IMG/VR virus record: IMGVR_UViG_3300032093_001052
Location: 1-20,326 of that record
Direction: 5' to 3' (one strand)
Source of the DNA: a virus
DNA: 20,326 nucleotides
The position numbers were made by a program, and so were the translations under genes. The notes beneath the pieces are model-generated. The model saw nothing but the letters and a program-made list of their open reading frames with translations. It did no database searches and was not told where the DNA came from. Shown in pieces: positions 1 through 7,583 of this stretch (position 1 is its first letter; each line of letters starts with the position of its first letter).

Positions 1-411
1 TGTAGTAGAAACATTAGATTGAACCTGCATTCCGGGTTGAACTACCAATGCGTAATCAAAATCTGGATAATATTGTCCGCCGACTATTTTTGAAGGAACT
101 GTTTGAAACACATCTAGATCTGCTATAGCTGCTGAAGTTATTTTAGGTCTATATCCTAGCATGTATGCTAGAGAATATAAATTATTTGGCTGCTTTGCGT
201 ATTGTAAAAAAGTTTCTTGTAATTGATTGTCTAAATAATAAGACAATACGTCGCCAACGTATGCAGCCATTTCTATAAACATAGATCCTGGTGAAGCTTG
301 GCTGAAATCATTATATACAGTAGGAAAATAAGATTTAGCGTACTCTATCAAATCTGACTTGAAAGTAGAAAAATCTTTATTTAAATAATTTATTTGTTTA
401 TTATTTGCCAT
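1..411 (-). CDS. gp6: Baseplate wedge protein gp6-like, N-terminal part (runs off left edge)
   Basis: The first 137 codons of a leftward gene are visible, open to the window edge. The product starts MANNKQINYLNKDFSTFKSD and continues with a segment around residues 38-60 (QASPGSMFIEMAAYVGDVLS, then YYLDNQ) typical of the N-terminus of T4 gp6 and related baseplate-J-type wedge proteins. In T4, gp6 dimers form the inner ring of the baseplate and link the wedges through gp25, gp53 and gp7. The start ATG overlaps the stop of the gp25 gene by one base (TAATG), so the two are translationally coupled, and gp25-gp6 adjacency is the usual T4-like order. No Shine-Dalgarno sequence is seen. The family call is confident; completeness cannot be judged. 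Confidence 0.88.
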   Translation of the reverse strand, partial: MANNKQINYLNKDFSTFKSDLIEYAKSYFPTVYNDFSQASPGSMFIEMAAYVGDVLSYYLDNQLQETFLQYAKQPNNLYSLAYMLGYRPKITSAAIADLDVFQTVPSKIVGGQYYPDFDYALVVQPGMQVQSNVSTT

Positions 412-827
412 TATTGAGTATTTTGAATAGCTATAGTTACCGTATCAGAATCTCCAGTATTTAAGATAGTGTAAAAAAATTTTATATTTATTGAATTATC
501 GTCAATATTAGATAGTATATCTATATTTTGTACTTCAATGTTAGGAAAATTGCTTTTTACTTGACTAGCGATTCTTAATTTTATTTGATCAAAATTTTCT
601 TGGTTTATTTGTTCGAATAGTATCAATCTCAATCCACAACCAAAATTAGGATTCTGAGGCCTTTCATACTTATCTGTTAATAAAAAATTAATCAAATTAT
701 ATTTCAATTGATCTTTTGTATTATAGACAGTACTAAAAGCAGATGGTGATTCAAAAGGAATACTTACGCCAACCCCAGTTGAAGTTCGTAGATCGAGTGG
801 AGAAATATTTTTTATTCCGTAAGCCAT
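411..827 (-). CDS. gp25: Baseplate wedge protein gp25-like (GPW/gp25 family)
   Basis: This 138-residue protein matches the size of T4 gp25 (132 residues). It carries the family hallmark at residues 49-70: a leucine-rich helix, then the segment KYERPQNPNFGCGLR with the conserved E-R-P and N-P-x-F-G, followed by LILFE. The family is structurally related to a T4 lysozyme-like fold without demonstrated lytic activity in tail baseplates; it forms the wedge core with gp6 and gp53 and helps trigger sheath contraction. The gene lies between a small coiled-coil gene and gp6, overlapping both by one base (TAATG junctions), so the three are read as one unit. Confidence 0.93.
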   Translation of the reverse strand: MAYGIKNISPLDLRTSTGVGVSIPFESPSAFSTVYNTKDQLKYNLINFLLTDKYERPQNPNFGCGLRLILFEQINQENFDQIKLRIASQVKSNFPNIEVQNIDILSNIDDNSINIKFFYTILNTGDSDTVTIAIQNTQ

Positions 828-1285
828 TATATTGCGCCTTTTGATATTAAGTTTTTCATTAATCCTGAATAATCAGGCACCTCGTTTATTTGTACCATAG
901 ATATATCAGAGCTTGGTCTAGCTGTCGCTAACATGCTATTTACATCTCCAATATTAGCTTCTTTTGGTTGAAAAAAATCTATTGGATTTATGTTATCTGT
1001 AGTATATGATAATGTATCATAATCTTCTCCTTGCATAGACATTGCTGTTTCATTTAATATTGAATTTAAAGGAGAAGAATTTGTAAATTGCAAATTAGAT
1101 TGTTTTTTGTATGTTTCTGCTGTATTTAATGTCATTGGGAATTGAGATTTTTTCATCTCTTTTATAACATTACTTACTCCGGTACTAGACTGTTTATTTT
1201 CATGTAGTATCTTTGGCAGCTCTTCTCTTAGAGCCGCTTTAACTTCCTCTCTAATTAATTTTCTAAGTAAATCTATTTTTGCCAT
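827..1285 (-). CDS. Small protein with N-terminal amphipathic helix, baseplate cluster
   Basis: The family of this 152-residue protein is not recognised with certainty. Residues 3-28 are a strongly amphipathic charged helix (LLRKLIREEVKAALREELPK), the middle is polar and probably disordered, and the C-terminus has a compact P-D-Y-S-x-L-M segment around residue 137 that could be a docking peptide. The helix holds several (L/I)-x-E tripeptides (IRE, LRE, LHE), the form of a T4 gp21 prohead-protease site, but its tail-gene context makes capsid processing less likely than for the rightward genes. It directly precedes gp25 (TAATG overlap) and follows a 22 bp gap containing an ATATTTATAA motif, so it may begin a transcript carrying gp25 and gp6. 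A structural or assembly role is inferred from context only. Confidence 0.6.
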   Translation of the reverse strand: MAKIDLLRKLIREEVKAALREELPKILHENKQSSTGVSNVIKEMKKSQFPMTLNTAETYKKQSNLQFTNSSPLNSILNETAMSMQGEDYDTLSYTTDNINPIDFFQPKEANIGDVNSMLATARPSSDISMVQINEVPDYSGLMKNLISKGAI

Positions 1286-1288
1286 ATA

Positions 1289-1298
1289 TTATAAATAT
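1289..1298 (-). promoter_or_regulatory. ATATTTATAA motif upstream of the 152-residue gene
   Basis: On the minus strand the gap between the 703-residue gene and the 152-residue gene contains ATATTTATAA, ending 3 bases before the ATG. The same motif occurs before 5204, 9500, 12367 and 19232. It is a candidate phage promoter core or translation signal; the function is inferred. Confidence 0.4.
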
Positions 1299-1307
1299 TA
1301 TTTTTAA

Positions 1308-3419
1308 TTATTTTAACGAAGCATTTTCATTCTTTAATTGAGTATTTCTTTGTTCCAATTTTTTTATCTTGTCTTTTAGATCTTTTATTTTTCTTCTCAA
1401 TAATATTACTGCAGCTGGATTGGCGACTGTTGCAACTATTGCGGCTGTGTATCTCTTTATTCTAGAATTATGGAAATTAATTTGTTCTAAATTTGCTTTT
1501 ATTTCGTCTTCATTCGCAGATCTCTTAATTTTAGCCACTTTTTTATTTTTGACTTTATTATTCGGATCTGATTTCGCTAAAGAATCTGCAAGTTGTCGTT
1601 TTTGTTTTGCCATCTGTATTCTCATACGACGACGTAAACGTTTTCCTCCCTTTAGTTTATTTACGAATGCATTTAAATTTAAAGAATCGTCTTCTTCATC
1701 TTCTTCCTCATCTTCGTCTTCATTATCAGGATCGTCATTAATGACATCAATATTCAATTCATCTATCGTGTCTATAGATACAGTGGGATCTTCCAAATAA
1801 TTAGAAGCCTCCTCGTAAATATTTAATTCAGCAGCAGATGTAGTTCCTTGTACAGATTTTACTAGATTTTTACTAATTAATAATAACTTTACTTCTTGAA
1901 TAATAACATTGTCGTCAGATGCAAAAGTAGGTGTAGATTGAACAATTACGTTTCCGTCTTTATCTAATGCAACGCCGTATCTTCTTTTTCTCGGAATATT
2001 TTCATCAGTTAATTTTTCGTCTAATATCGAAATGCTATATCCGCCAAATGTTTTTTGTTTGTTTTGTTTATTATTATTGTACGTGTCTAAGTAATTTTTA
2101 AAAATAGCTACAGTTGAATCTAGCTTATTTATAGAATCTTTCATCTCAGAAACCAGAGAAGGATCCATATTATCACAATTTTCTAAATTTAACAAAGATA
2201 TTTTTAGATTATCAGATATTTCTTGTAGTTTAATTATTATGCCATTTATTAAATTAAAAATAGAATCAAGTACAATGCTTATTTCTTGTAATCTATTTTG
2301 AAAATACTTTACTGTATCTACAATTTTTCCATTAGCTTCTGACATTAATGTTGATAATCCCAAAATCGTAAATATATTAGGCACTGCCAATAATTTTAAA
2401 AACTTGTTAATTATCTTTAGTACAAAAACTAGTATTAGACAAACCTGTACAATAGTTCTACCTAAATTAACGTAAGATATTATTTGATTACAAACGTTTT
2501 GAATGCTAGTTAAAGTTCTCAAAATACTCTTAATAGTTCTCGCTATTTTCTTTGGATCAATTAATTTATCTAATTTTTTTAGCTGCTCTTGTATTTTACC
2601 ACCTGCAATATTATTTGCAAAACTAACTAAGTCTTTTGGAGTAGATAGCGCTTGTATTGCAATACACACATTTCTTGTTTTATCTATATAATCTAGTGCT
2701 TTTTTTACATCTGCAGAAGCTAGATTTCTCGGATCAGAATATTGAGCGAAAAAAGACAATATATTATTTATGCCATTTTCAAATATTGTAATTTGAGGAA
2801 ATGCTTGTAGAAGCTCTGGATTTTTAAATATTTCTTGAGAGTTTACTCCAACAATATTCTCTAAAAACTGTCTTACATCTGTGATTAAATCGCCTAAAGC
2901 TGTTGAGCTTGCAACAGAATTAAAATCTGTATATTCGCTATAGTATCTATCTATTACTCCTTGTACGTCATACGCAGTTTTTTGTAACGTATATTTTACC
3001 CTACCATAAGTAGTATTAATCTCTTGTTTATTTTTTTCTGGATCAAAATTAGAGCCTTGCACTGCATTGGAAGAAGCAATATAGGTGAATAAAGAACATA
3101 AATCAATAGATGAAAATAATTTTACTATGTTTATAAGACCGTAATCTAAAGGATTACTAAATTTTCCGTTTTTTAAACCAAACTCAGAAGTGCCTTTTCC
3201 GTAATAGTATTGATCTATCTTGTCTTCGATTTTTGTTACTATATCTTGTATAGTGTGACTTATTTTTCCAAATCCTTCTGCAAGACTTGTACCAGGCGGT
3301 GGAGGAGTTTTAATGGCTCCTTCTAAAGTTTGCGCATTAACAGGATTATTCGGCGCAGAAATGGCGGGTGGCGCGCTACTTACTGATACAGGTGGTTTAT
3401 TTACAGAATTATTTCCCAT
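1308..3419 (-). CDS. Large (703 residue) structural protein of the baseplate/spike cluster
   Basis: I read this as a conserved structural protein of T4-like marine phages, function unassigned. Residues 1-45 are proline/alanine-rich and low complexity. Residues 50-310 are mainly helical. Residues 310-360 form a long hydrophobic helical stretch (around VQVCLILVFVLKIINKFL) that could cross or insert into a membrane. Residues 365-450 look coiled-coil. Residues 478-520 contain a compact domain starting RRYGVALDKDGNVIV. Residues 561-578 are almost pure Asp/Glu, followed at 589-610 by a very basic patch. A second hydrophobic stretch lies at 658-675, and 676-703 is a heptad-like coiled coil. Placement between the spike-tip gene (1-base overlap) and gp25 suggests a baseplate, hub or tail-tube-internal component, perhaps injected. 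A tape-measure role is possible but unproven. Confidence 0.6.
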   Translation of the reverse strand: MGNNSVNKPPVSVSSAPPAISAPNNPVNAQTLEGAIKTPPPPGTSLAEGFGKISHTIQDIVTKIEDKIDQYYYGKGTSEFGLKNGKFSNPLDYGLINIVKLFSSIDLCSLFTYIASSNAVQGSNFDPEKNKQEINTTYGRVKYTLQKTAYDVQGVIDRYYSEYTDFNSVASSTALGDLITDVRQFLENIVGVNSQEIFKNPELLQAFPQITIFENGINNILSFFAQYSDPRNLASADVKKALDYIDKTRNVCIAIQALSTPKDLVSFANNIAGGKIQEQLKKLDKLIDPKKIARTIKSILRTLTSIQNVCNQIISYVNLGRTIVQVCLILVFVLKIINKFLKLLAVPNIFTILGLSTLMSEANGKIVDTVKYFQNRLQEISIVLDSIFNLINGIIIKLQEISDNLKISLLNLENCDNMDPSLVSEMKDSINKLDSTVAIFKNYLDTYNNNKQNKQKTFGGYSISILDEKLTDENIPRKRRYGVALDKDGNVIVQSTPTFASDDNVIIQEVKLLLISKNLVKSVQGTTSAAELNIYEEASNYLEDPTVSIDTIDELNIDVINDDPDNEDEDEEEDEEDDSLNLNAFVNKLKGGKRLRRRMRIQMAKQKRQLADSLAKSDPNNKVKNKKVAKIKRSANEDEIKANLEQINFHNSRIKRYTAAIVATVANPAAVILLRRKIKDLKDKIKKLEQRNTQLKNENASLK

Positions 3420-3862
3420 TATTTTGTAAATGTTACTTTTGATAATGGATACTGAGGATTATCTTTATTTTGCAACCTCGGTATCAAATTTTTACATGTA
3501 GTATATAATTTATCTCCTGCTGCTTTTATTGCCAAAAAAGATGCTGCTGGAGAAGTATCAGATACGCGTTGAAGTTGAGAAGCTAACGATTGTAAATCTG
3601 TAACGATATTTAAAAATTGTAACAAAAAAGTTTGACCTAATATAATAGGTTCTCCTTGAGTTGACGCCTTATGTCCCAATTCTATTTTATCAGAATCTAT
3701 CAAAATAGCATTTTTAGCATCAAAATTTATAGTATCAGTAGAAGATAATGCTACCATCTTTTTACCAAATAAAAAAATACCTTCATTTTTAGAGTGAAGA
3801 AGGACTCTATCTGATGATAATATAATTTGTCTCCCTTTATATGGAAAATTTGGATCTAACAT
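3419..3862 (-). CDS. Beta-helical spike-tip-like protein (gp5 C-terminal-domain-like)
   Basis: In this 147-residue protein, residues 11-65 are short alternating beta segments with regular spacing (QIILSSDRVLLHS, IFLFGKKMVALSS, INFDAKNAILIDS, KIELG), the pattern of the intertwined triple-stranded beta-helix of T4 gp5 and VgrG-type needles. Residues 78-145 are helical and may anchor the needle or bind a partner. It follows the gp5-like OB-fold gene by 14 bp and overlaps the next gene by one base (TAATG). I infer that the membrane-puncturing spike is split here: the OB-fold body in one gene and the needle in this one. A general baseplate structural protein is the alternative. Confidence 0.6.
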   Translation of the reverse strand: MLDPNFPYKGRQIILSSDRVLLHSKNEGIFLFGKKMVALSSTDTINFDAKNAILIDSDKIELGHKASTQGEPIILGQTFLLQFLNIVTDLQSLASQLQRVSDTSPAASFLAIKAAGDKLYTTCKNLIPRLQNKDNPQYPLSKVTFTK

Positions 3863-3876
3863 ATTTTATTTTTTTA

Positions 3877-4842
3877 TTATTCACTATCGTTTGTAATTTC
3901 TTGCGCACTATCTTGAAAATTATTAGTGACAGTGTTTATGTTTACCGCATTTTTATCCTGATCAGCTGCGGATACAAATTCATTGGTTTTAAAATATCTT
4001 TCAGGACGCTTAGCATCTGCCACTTGAGGATTGTTAGAATTACTAGTAGCATACGATCTTTTTGGAAATAGATTAATGTCAGTCATTATAATGCTGTGAT
4101 CTTCTGTTAAGTAAATTGAAGATCCGTCTTTATTAATGTCTTCAAAAAATGTTGGTGAATCTATCTCAGCACTAGTAGGAAATCTTTGTTTATTAGAAAT
4201 AATAGTAATAGGTTTTCCATTATCAGTATTATCTGACCATGTATTGTACTTATTCATGTTTGGCACACTTGATCCGAATCTAATTGATTGACCAAACCGG
4301 CCTTGAATTATTATGTCGCCTTCAAAAGGTCTAAGTTGTTTTATGTTTTCTTGTTCGTCAAAAGTGAAACCTTGTGCAACTGGAATATTACCTACTGGAC
4401 CTTCAGAATCATAATCGGAAGAAATTCTAGTATTTTTAATTTGAGCAGCGTATTGTTCCAATCTTGGAAATACATTATGATGAGCATCTCCCCATGTAGC
4501 AAATGGTGGAAGATAGTAATAATCTTGCTCTTTTGATCCATCATTCATATTTGAAGAAGGTCCTGAAAAGATTAAAACTTGCTCTCCAATATTAGGATAG
4601 TGTCTTATATTTCCAAACATTGGATACGCTTTTCTTGAATTGTTTGAACTTGCGTTAGTTCCTGATTTATTTATAAATAAAGGTTCGTAGTATATTGCGC
4701 CTATATCTTTTTCGCATGTGAAATCTAAATCCTGAATGGTATTAGTTTTTTGAGACCCTAATATAATTCTATTTACTCTACCCACAAAAAATGGAGGTAA
4801 TGAACCCTCAGCGCTTGCACCATTATATACATCAAAAGCCAT
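3877..4842 (-). CDS. gp5-like baseplate hub/central-spike OB-fold protein, no lysozyme domain
   Basis: The 321-residue product starts with an OB-fold-like beta domain: residues 18-28 (FFVGRVNRIIL), then 72-94 (YPMFGNIRHYPNIGEQVL). This is the pattern of the N-terminal OB domain of T4 gp5, which sits on the gp27 hub. Residues 173-190 (FEGDIIIQGRFGQSIRFG) and 234-252 (DINKDGSSIYLTEDHSI) are beta-rich and resemble the start of the gp5 beta-helix. T4 gp5 is about 575 residues with a lysozyme domain after the OB fold; here about 80 residues separate the two beta regions, so the lysozyme is absent. The beta-helical gene lies directly downstream. The C-terminal 60 residues are Asn/Asp/Ser-rich. Spike membership is well supported; exact equivalence to gp5 is moderate. 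Confidence 0.75.
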   Translation of the reverse strand: MAFDVYNGASAEGSLPPFFVGRVNRIILGSQKTNTIQDLDFTCEKDIGAIYYEPLFINKSGTNASSNNSRKAYPMFGNIRHYPNIGEQVLIFSGPSSNMNDGSKEQDYYYLPPFATWGDAHHNVFPRLEQYAAQIKNTRISSDYDSEGPVGNIPVAQGFTFDEQENIKQLRPFEGDIIIQGRFGQSIRFGSSVPNMNKYNTWSDNTDNGKPITIISNKQRFPTSAEIDSPTFFEDINKDGSSIYLTEDHSIIMTDINLFPKRSYATSNSNNPQVADAKRPERYFKTNEFVSAADQDKNAVNINTVTNNFQDSAQEITNDSE

Positions 4843-4858
4843 ATTAATTAATTAATTA
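4843..4858. repeat. Short TTAA tandem repeat at a gene junction
   Basis: Four tandem copies of ATTA cover the 5 bp gap between the ATG of the OB-fold gene and the stop of the 118-residue gene, and the end of the latter. It is probably incidental low complexity; it leaves the OB-fold gene with only an AT-rich leader and no ribosome-binding sequence. Confidence 0.4.
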
Positions 4859-5204
4859 GTTTTTTATCGTCTTTTGGAATAATAGAGTTAACTTCACTAA
4901 ATAATTGAGCTATGTCCTTTTCAGATAATAGGCTAGTATCGCCTTCTGCAGATTGAGCTTTCTCAGCAGCTTTTTGAAATAGTTGAAGTATCTTCATAAG
5001 AACCTCATCATTTTTAATACTAGAATCAAAAAAGGCTTTTAACAAAGGCACTATAATAATAGCATCTCCAGGAGAAGATATTAATTCTGACAACCTCTCT
5101 ATTTCTCCAGTAAGTCTGCTGTCTTGCGACTTGTGTTTATCGTAGACTTCTTTTACTAGATCAGAGATTTTTTTTCCTTTGAATATTTCTTTATCTAAAT
5201 CCAT
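4848..5204 (-). CDS. Conserved-looking 118-residue helical protein next to gp55
   Basis: The N-terminal segment DKEIFKGKKISDLVKEVYDK and the central helix with VPLLKAFFDSSIKNDEVLMK look like a small helical protein I associate with the gp55/baseplate neighbourhood of marine T4-like phages, but I cannot name it. The protein is soluble, all helical and has no cysteine. It lies 16 bp downstream of gp55 and 5 bp upstream of the OB-fold gene. The gap before it holds an ATATTTATAT motif, so it may be the first gene of the spike and baseplate transcript. Possible roles are tail assembly chaperone or virion component, both inferred from position only. Confidence 0.6.
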   Translation of the reverse strand: MDLDKEIFKGKKISDLVKEVYDKHKSQDSRLTGEIERLSELISSPGDAIIIVPLLKAFFDSSIKNDEVLMKILQLFQKAAEKAQSAEGDTSLLSEKDIAQLFSEVNSIIPKDDKKLIN

Positions 5205-5211
5205 TGTTTTT

Positions 5212-5221
5212 ATATAAATAT
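5212..5221 (-). promoter_or_regulatory. ATATTTATAT motif upstream of the 118-residue gene
   Basis: The minus-strand motif lies between the gp55 stop codon, which it overlaps by one base, and the ATG at 5204, ending 7 bases before it. It is one of five such sense-oriented motifs in intergenic gaps, and a candidate late promoter for the baseplate block. Confidence 0.4.
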
Positions 5222-5970
5222 CAATGGTCTATATTTTGAATGTAGTGTTCTAATATACGTTTATATACAGATTTTAATTTTTTTATAACCTTTGTTATTG
5301 TTATACTTGGAACATCTGCAATTTCTTTTACATAAATAAAAATAGCTTTTTTATTAAAAATATCTATGTTGTTTCTTTTCCTAAAGATTTCAAGTATAGC
5401 ATCAGCGGTTTTTAGATCTTCAGCTTTATCGAACATTTCAAATATTTTATCTTCTATTTCTTTAATAAACATGTCGATTACTCCCAATCTATCTATATCG
5501 TTAGATTCTGGTTTTTCAATAAGTAGATCTATTGTCTTCTCTTCGTTGTGTATCTCTTGAAAATCCGTTTTTGAAAGTATTTTTTTATAGTTCTTTTGAT
5601 TATATAAAATCAAATACCTTTTTACAATAGTTCCAAAATAAGAATACGCCTTTCCCTTAGATTGATCGTAGAGATCTATCTTTTGAAGTAGAAACGATAT
5701 TACCTCATATTTAAGATCTTCGATGTTATCTACATCAGTATAATAGAATTTAAAAGTATGAATTATATTTTCAGCTAATTTATAAAAAGCATTATGAATT
5801 TTTTCATTATACAATCTATTTTTTTCATCGTATGTTTTAGCAACTCTGTATGCCAATATAGCATTTTCTGTGTCCTCAGTAAAATATACATTTTTTGTTT
5901 TAGGCTTTCTTTTTCTAGGAACTCCTTTTTTAGTCAATTGGACTATTTCTACTTCTTTATTATCACTCAT
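5221..5970 (-). CDS. gp55: Late-transcription sigma factor gp55-like
   Basis: This 249-residue sigma-70-family protein corresponds to T4 gp55 (185 residues), which replaces the host sigma factor and directs RNA polymerase to phage late promoters together with the gp45 sliding clamp and gp33. Residues 60-130 resemble sigma region 2: helices ending in the segment KGKAYSYFGTIVKRYLILYN, where aromatic and basic residues would melt and read the -10 element. Residues 205-245 form a C-terminal helical domain with a helix-turn-helix flavour (VKEIADVPSITITKVIKKLK), resembling a shortened region 4 and longer than in T4. The N-terminus (13-28) is basic. The gene overlaps the upstream membrane-protein gene by 8 bases. 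The likely target sites in this window are the ATATTTATAA or ATAAATA motifs. Confidence 0.85.
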   Translation of the reverse strand: MSDNKEVEIVQLTKKGVPRKRKPKTKNVYFTEDTENAILAYRVAKTYDEKNRLYNEKIHNAFYKLAENIIHTFKFYYTDVDNIEDLKYEVISFLLQKIDLYDQSKGKAYSYFGTIVKRYLILYNQKNYKKILSKTDFQEIHNEEKTIDLLIEKPESNDIDRLGVIDMFIKEIEDKIFEMFDKAEDLKTADAILEIFRKRNNIDIFNKKAIFIYVKEIADVPSITITKVIKKLKSVYKRILEHYIQNIDH

Positions 5971-6235
5971 TTGTTAAATAGTCTTTTATTTGAGATTGTA
6001 TTTGTTTTACGGAATCGAATAAGGCATGCAATTCAGGATCTGACTGAACCCATATAGTAGAATCTATTTTTTCTACTGCTTTATCTATTTCTTTAATAGT
6101 TAAAAGCATAGAATCTATAAAATTATTCTGTTTGATGACAGCATTTTCTAACTTTTTATTCTTATTATATAAATTATATATAACGTAACTTAAAATTGTT
6201 AGGGGCCATAGTATGACCATTATTAGTGTAAACAT
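5963..6235 (-). CDS. Small membrane-anchored protein (single N-terminal transmembrane helix)
   Basis: In this 90-residue protein, residues 2-22 are a hydrophobic helix (LIMVILWPLTILSYVIYNLY) followed by lysines, giving a probable N-out, C-in anchor. The rest is a soluble helical domain with a conserved-looking IWVQSDPELHALFDSV segment near residues 61-76. I recall similar small proteins beside gp55 in T4-like phages of marine bacteria, but no function is known to me. It overlaps gp55 by 8 bases and lies 3 bases downstream of the HD-hydrolase gene, so all are co-transcribed. A role at the inner membrane during infection is inferred only from the anchor. Confidence 0.65.
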   Translation of the reverse strand: MFTLIMVILWPLTILSYVIYNLYNKNKKLENAVIKQNNFIDSMLLTIKEIDKAVEKIDSTIWVQSDPELHALFDSVKQIQSQIKDYLTNE

Positions 6236-6238
6236 ATT

Positions 6239-6877
6239 TTATTTATTTTGATTTTCTATTCGTGATGCTGCTAAGTCAGCTTGATGGACAATATACGGTA
6301 GATTGGTTTTTAATTCCGCATCTGGAGAATACGTTATGTAGTAAGCCTTATTTGCTTCTTCATATAACCCATCATGCAATTTGATTGTCAAGAATTCATT
6401 TTCAGAAACTGGAATATTAGCTTGTTGGAGGTAGTATAGACTTCTATCAGCTATTCTCATATGAGTCATATTGCTATTGTACTTGTAATGAGCTCCTTGG
6501 TTTTTAATATGCCATTCTGAATCATTAGGAACATAGAAAGGTTGATCATTTGTGCCTAATTTTCCAAGATCGTGATTCAAACACGAGAATACTAACTCTT
6601 CAAGAGTGTAATTTTTCTTTTGATTGAATTTATCCCACACTCTATCGATTACTAATGCTAATTCTGTAACTCTTAATACGTGATCTAAGTAACCTCCTGG
6701 GAAACAATTATGATGAGCATCTTTTGTTGATGCTGGAGAATCCACTAATGTCTGCTCTATTGATTTATAGAAGTTTATAAGTTGATCTTTCCTAGATCCA
6801 GTAATGTACTTGTCAATATACTCATAGAATTTATTAACGTTTTCAAGCATTTGTTCAGCTGTTAATTTGAATTTCAT
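6239..6877 (-). CDS. HD-domain metal-dependent phosphohydrolase
   Basis: The 212-residue protein carries a complete HD metal site: H66 in GGYLDHVLRV, the H102-D103 pair in CLNHDLGK, a further His at 168 (KLHDG) and D201 (VHQADLA). HD enzymes hydrolyse phosphoesters, commonly of nucleotides (dNTPs, dNMPs, (p)ppGpp or cyclic nucleotides); the substrate cannot be read from the sequence. H55-H56 in KDAHHNCFPGGYLDH may add to the pocket. The gene lies between a glutaredoxin and the small membrane-protein gene, upstream of gp55. A role in nucleotide pools fits the glutaredoxin neighbour; degrading a host signalling or defence nucleotide is an alternative. The HD fold is sure, the substrate unknown. 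Confidence 0.85.
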   Translation of the reverse strand: MKFKLTAEQMLENVNKFYEYIDKYITGSRKDQLINFYKSIEQTLVDSPASTKDAHHNCFPGGYLDHVLRVTELALVIDRVWDKFNQKKNYTLEELVFSCLNHDLGKLGTNDQPFYVPNDSEWHIKNQGAHYKYNSNMTHMRIADRSLYYLQQANIPVSENEFLTIKLHDGLYEEANKAYYITYSPDAELKTNLPYIVHQADLAASRIENQNK

Positions 6878-6895
6878 AACTCTTTTTATTTTAAT

Positions 6896-7216
6896 TTACG
6901 CATTTTTAATGATAGTTAACATATTATCTATCGAGTGTACATACGTTAATATAGTTGTGCTATTTAAATTTTTAATTTGATTCAATTGATTAGATTCTTT
7001 AGCAAAACAAATTAATATTTTTCTATTTGGAAAAGATTCAATAATACACATTGGATAGATATTAGATTTTGTCGCGTTTTCTAATTTTTCGCATGCTAAT
7101 TGATCAGTTGCGTATGATACCTCTTTATACTTTATAAAAGAATGATTCAATTCGTTTTTTAACCTATCACAAACAGAGCATCCTTGAAGTGTATATATCG
7201 TTATTTTATTCGTCAT
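6896..7216 (-). CDS. Glutaredoxin-like thiol-disulfide oxidoreductase
   Basis: This 106-residue thioredoxin-fold protein begins with a beta strand (KITIYTL) and an active-site C13-S-V-C16 at the start of helix 1, as in T4 NrdC and other glutaredoxins. The expected cis-proline is P55 in SNIYPMCII, although the residue before it is Tyr rather than the usual Val/Thr. A second beta pair (NRKILICFA) follows. Phage glutaredoxins usually recycle ribonucleotide reductase; no reductase gene is in the window. It lies 18 bp upstream of the HD hydrolase gene and 6 bp downstream of the small acidic gene. The cysteine-rich C-terminal half (C41, C57, C70) is slightly unusual. Confidence 0.8.
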   Translation of the reverse strand: MTNKITIYTLQGCSVCDRLKNELNHSFIKYKEVSYATDQLACEKLENATKSNIYPMCIIESFPNRKILICFAKESNQLNQIKNLNSTTILTYVHSIDNMLTIIKNA

Positions 7217-7222
7217 AAAAAA

Positions 7223-7390
7223 TTAAGTAGTTTCGTTATCTAATTGATCATCATCAAATTCGGGATCATAAATAGCTAATAGAAGAGTCCACATTTTTTG
7301 CTCTTCGTCTGTCATTCCATCGTAAGAAATAGCTAGATATTTGTATATTGCATCTAGTTGTTCTTCTGTTAGTTGTTGCTGCATAAGCAT
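7223..7390 (-). CDS. Small acidic protein, 55 residues, unknown
   Basis: This short leftward ORF, starting MLMQQQLTEEQLDAI, ends 6 bases before the glutaredoxin ATG. The product is acidic and helical, with a middle segment SYDGMTDEEQKMW and an Asp-rich tail (DPEFDDDQLDN), ordinary for a small phage protein. A competing ORF in another frame over the same bases gives an Arg/Thr/Ser-rich product from a TTG start and is less plausible. The reading frame stays open for about 20 more codons upstream (through ENWAKYPVIIF) without a standard start, so the true N-terminus may be longer or an upstream indel may exist. The second ATG at 7384 is an alternative start. Confidence 0.55.
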   Translation of the reverse strand: MLMQQQLTEEQLDAIYKYLAISYDGMTDEEQKMWTLLLAIYDPEFDDDQLDNETT

Positions 7391-7583
7391 AAATATGATT
7401 ACAGGGTATTTGGCCCAATTTTCTAGTGATGATGATCTTGTTTTTTGTTTTTAACTTATTTTCCAATGCCCTGCGGAAATTTTACCCCCGTCGATTTAAT
7501 ATCATGTCGAAATTCATCGGCTTTTTATTAAAAACTATATTTTTATACCTGACGCATTGTTACCTTGATCTTAGCGCCGAGTA

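Noticed and set aside
1369-1800. Plus-strand ORF with a poly-serine run
   Set aside because: It is the antisense shadow of the Asp/Glu-rich stretch of the 703-residue leftward gene; GAA/GAT codons read as TTC/ATC and TCT/TCA on the other strand.
7266-7466. 66-codon leftward ORF from a TTG start
   Set aside because: The product is Arg/Thr/Ser-rich and unlike phage proteins; the acidic 55-codon ORF in another frame of the same region has better composition and ends properly before glutaredoxin.
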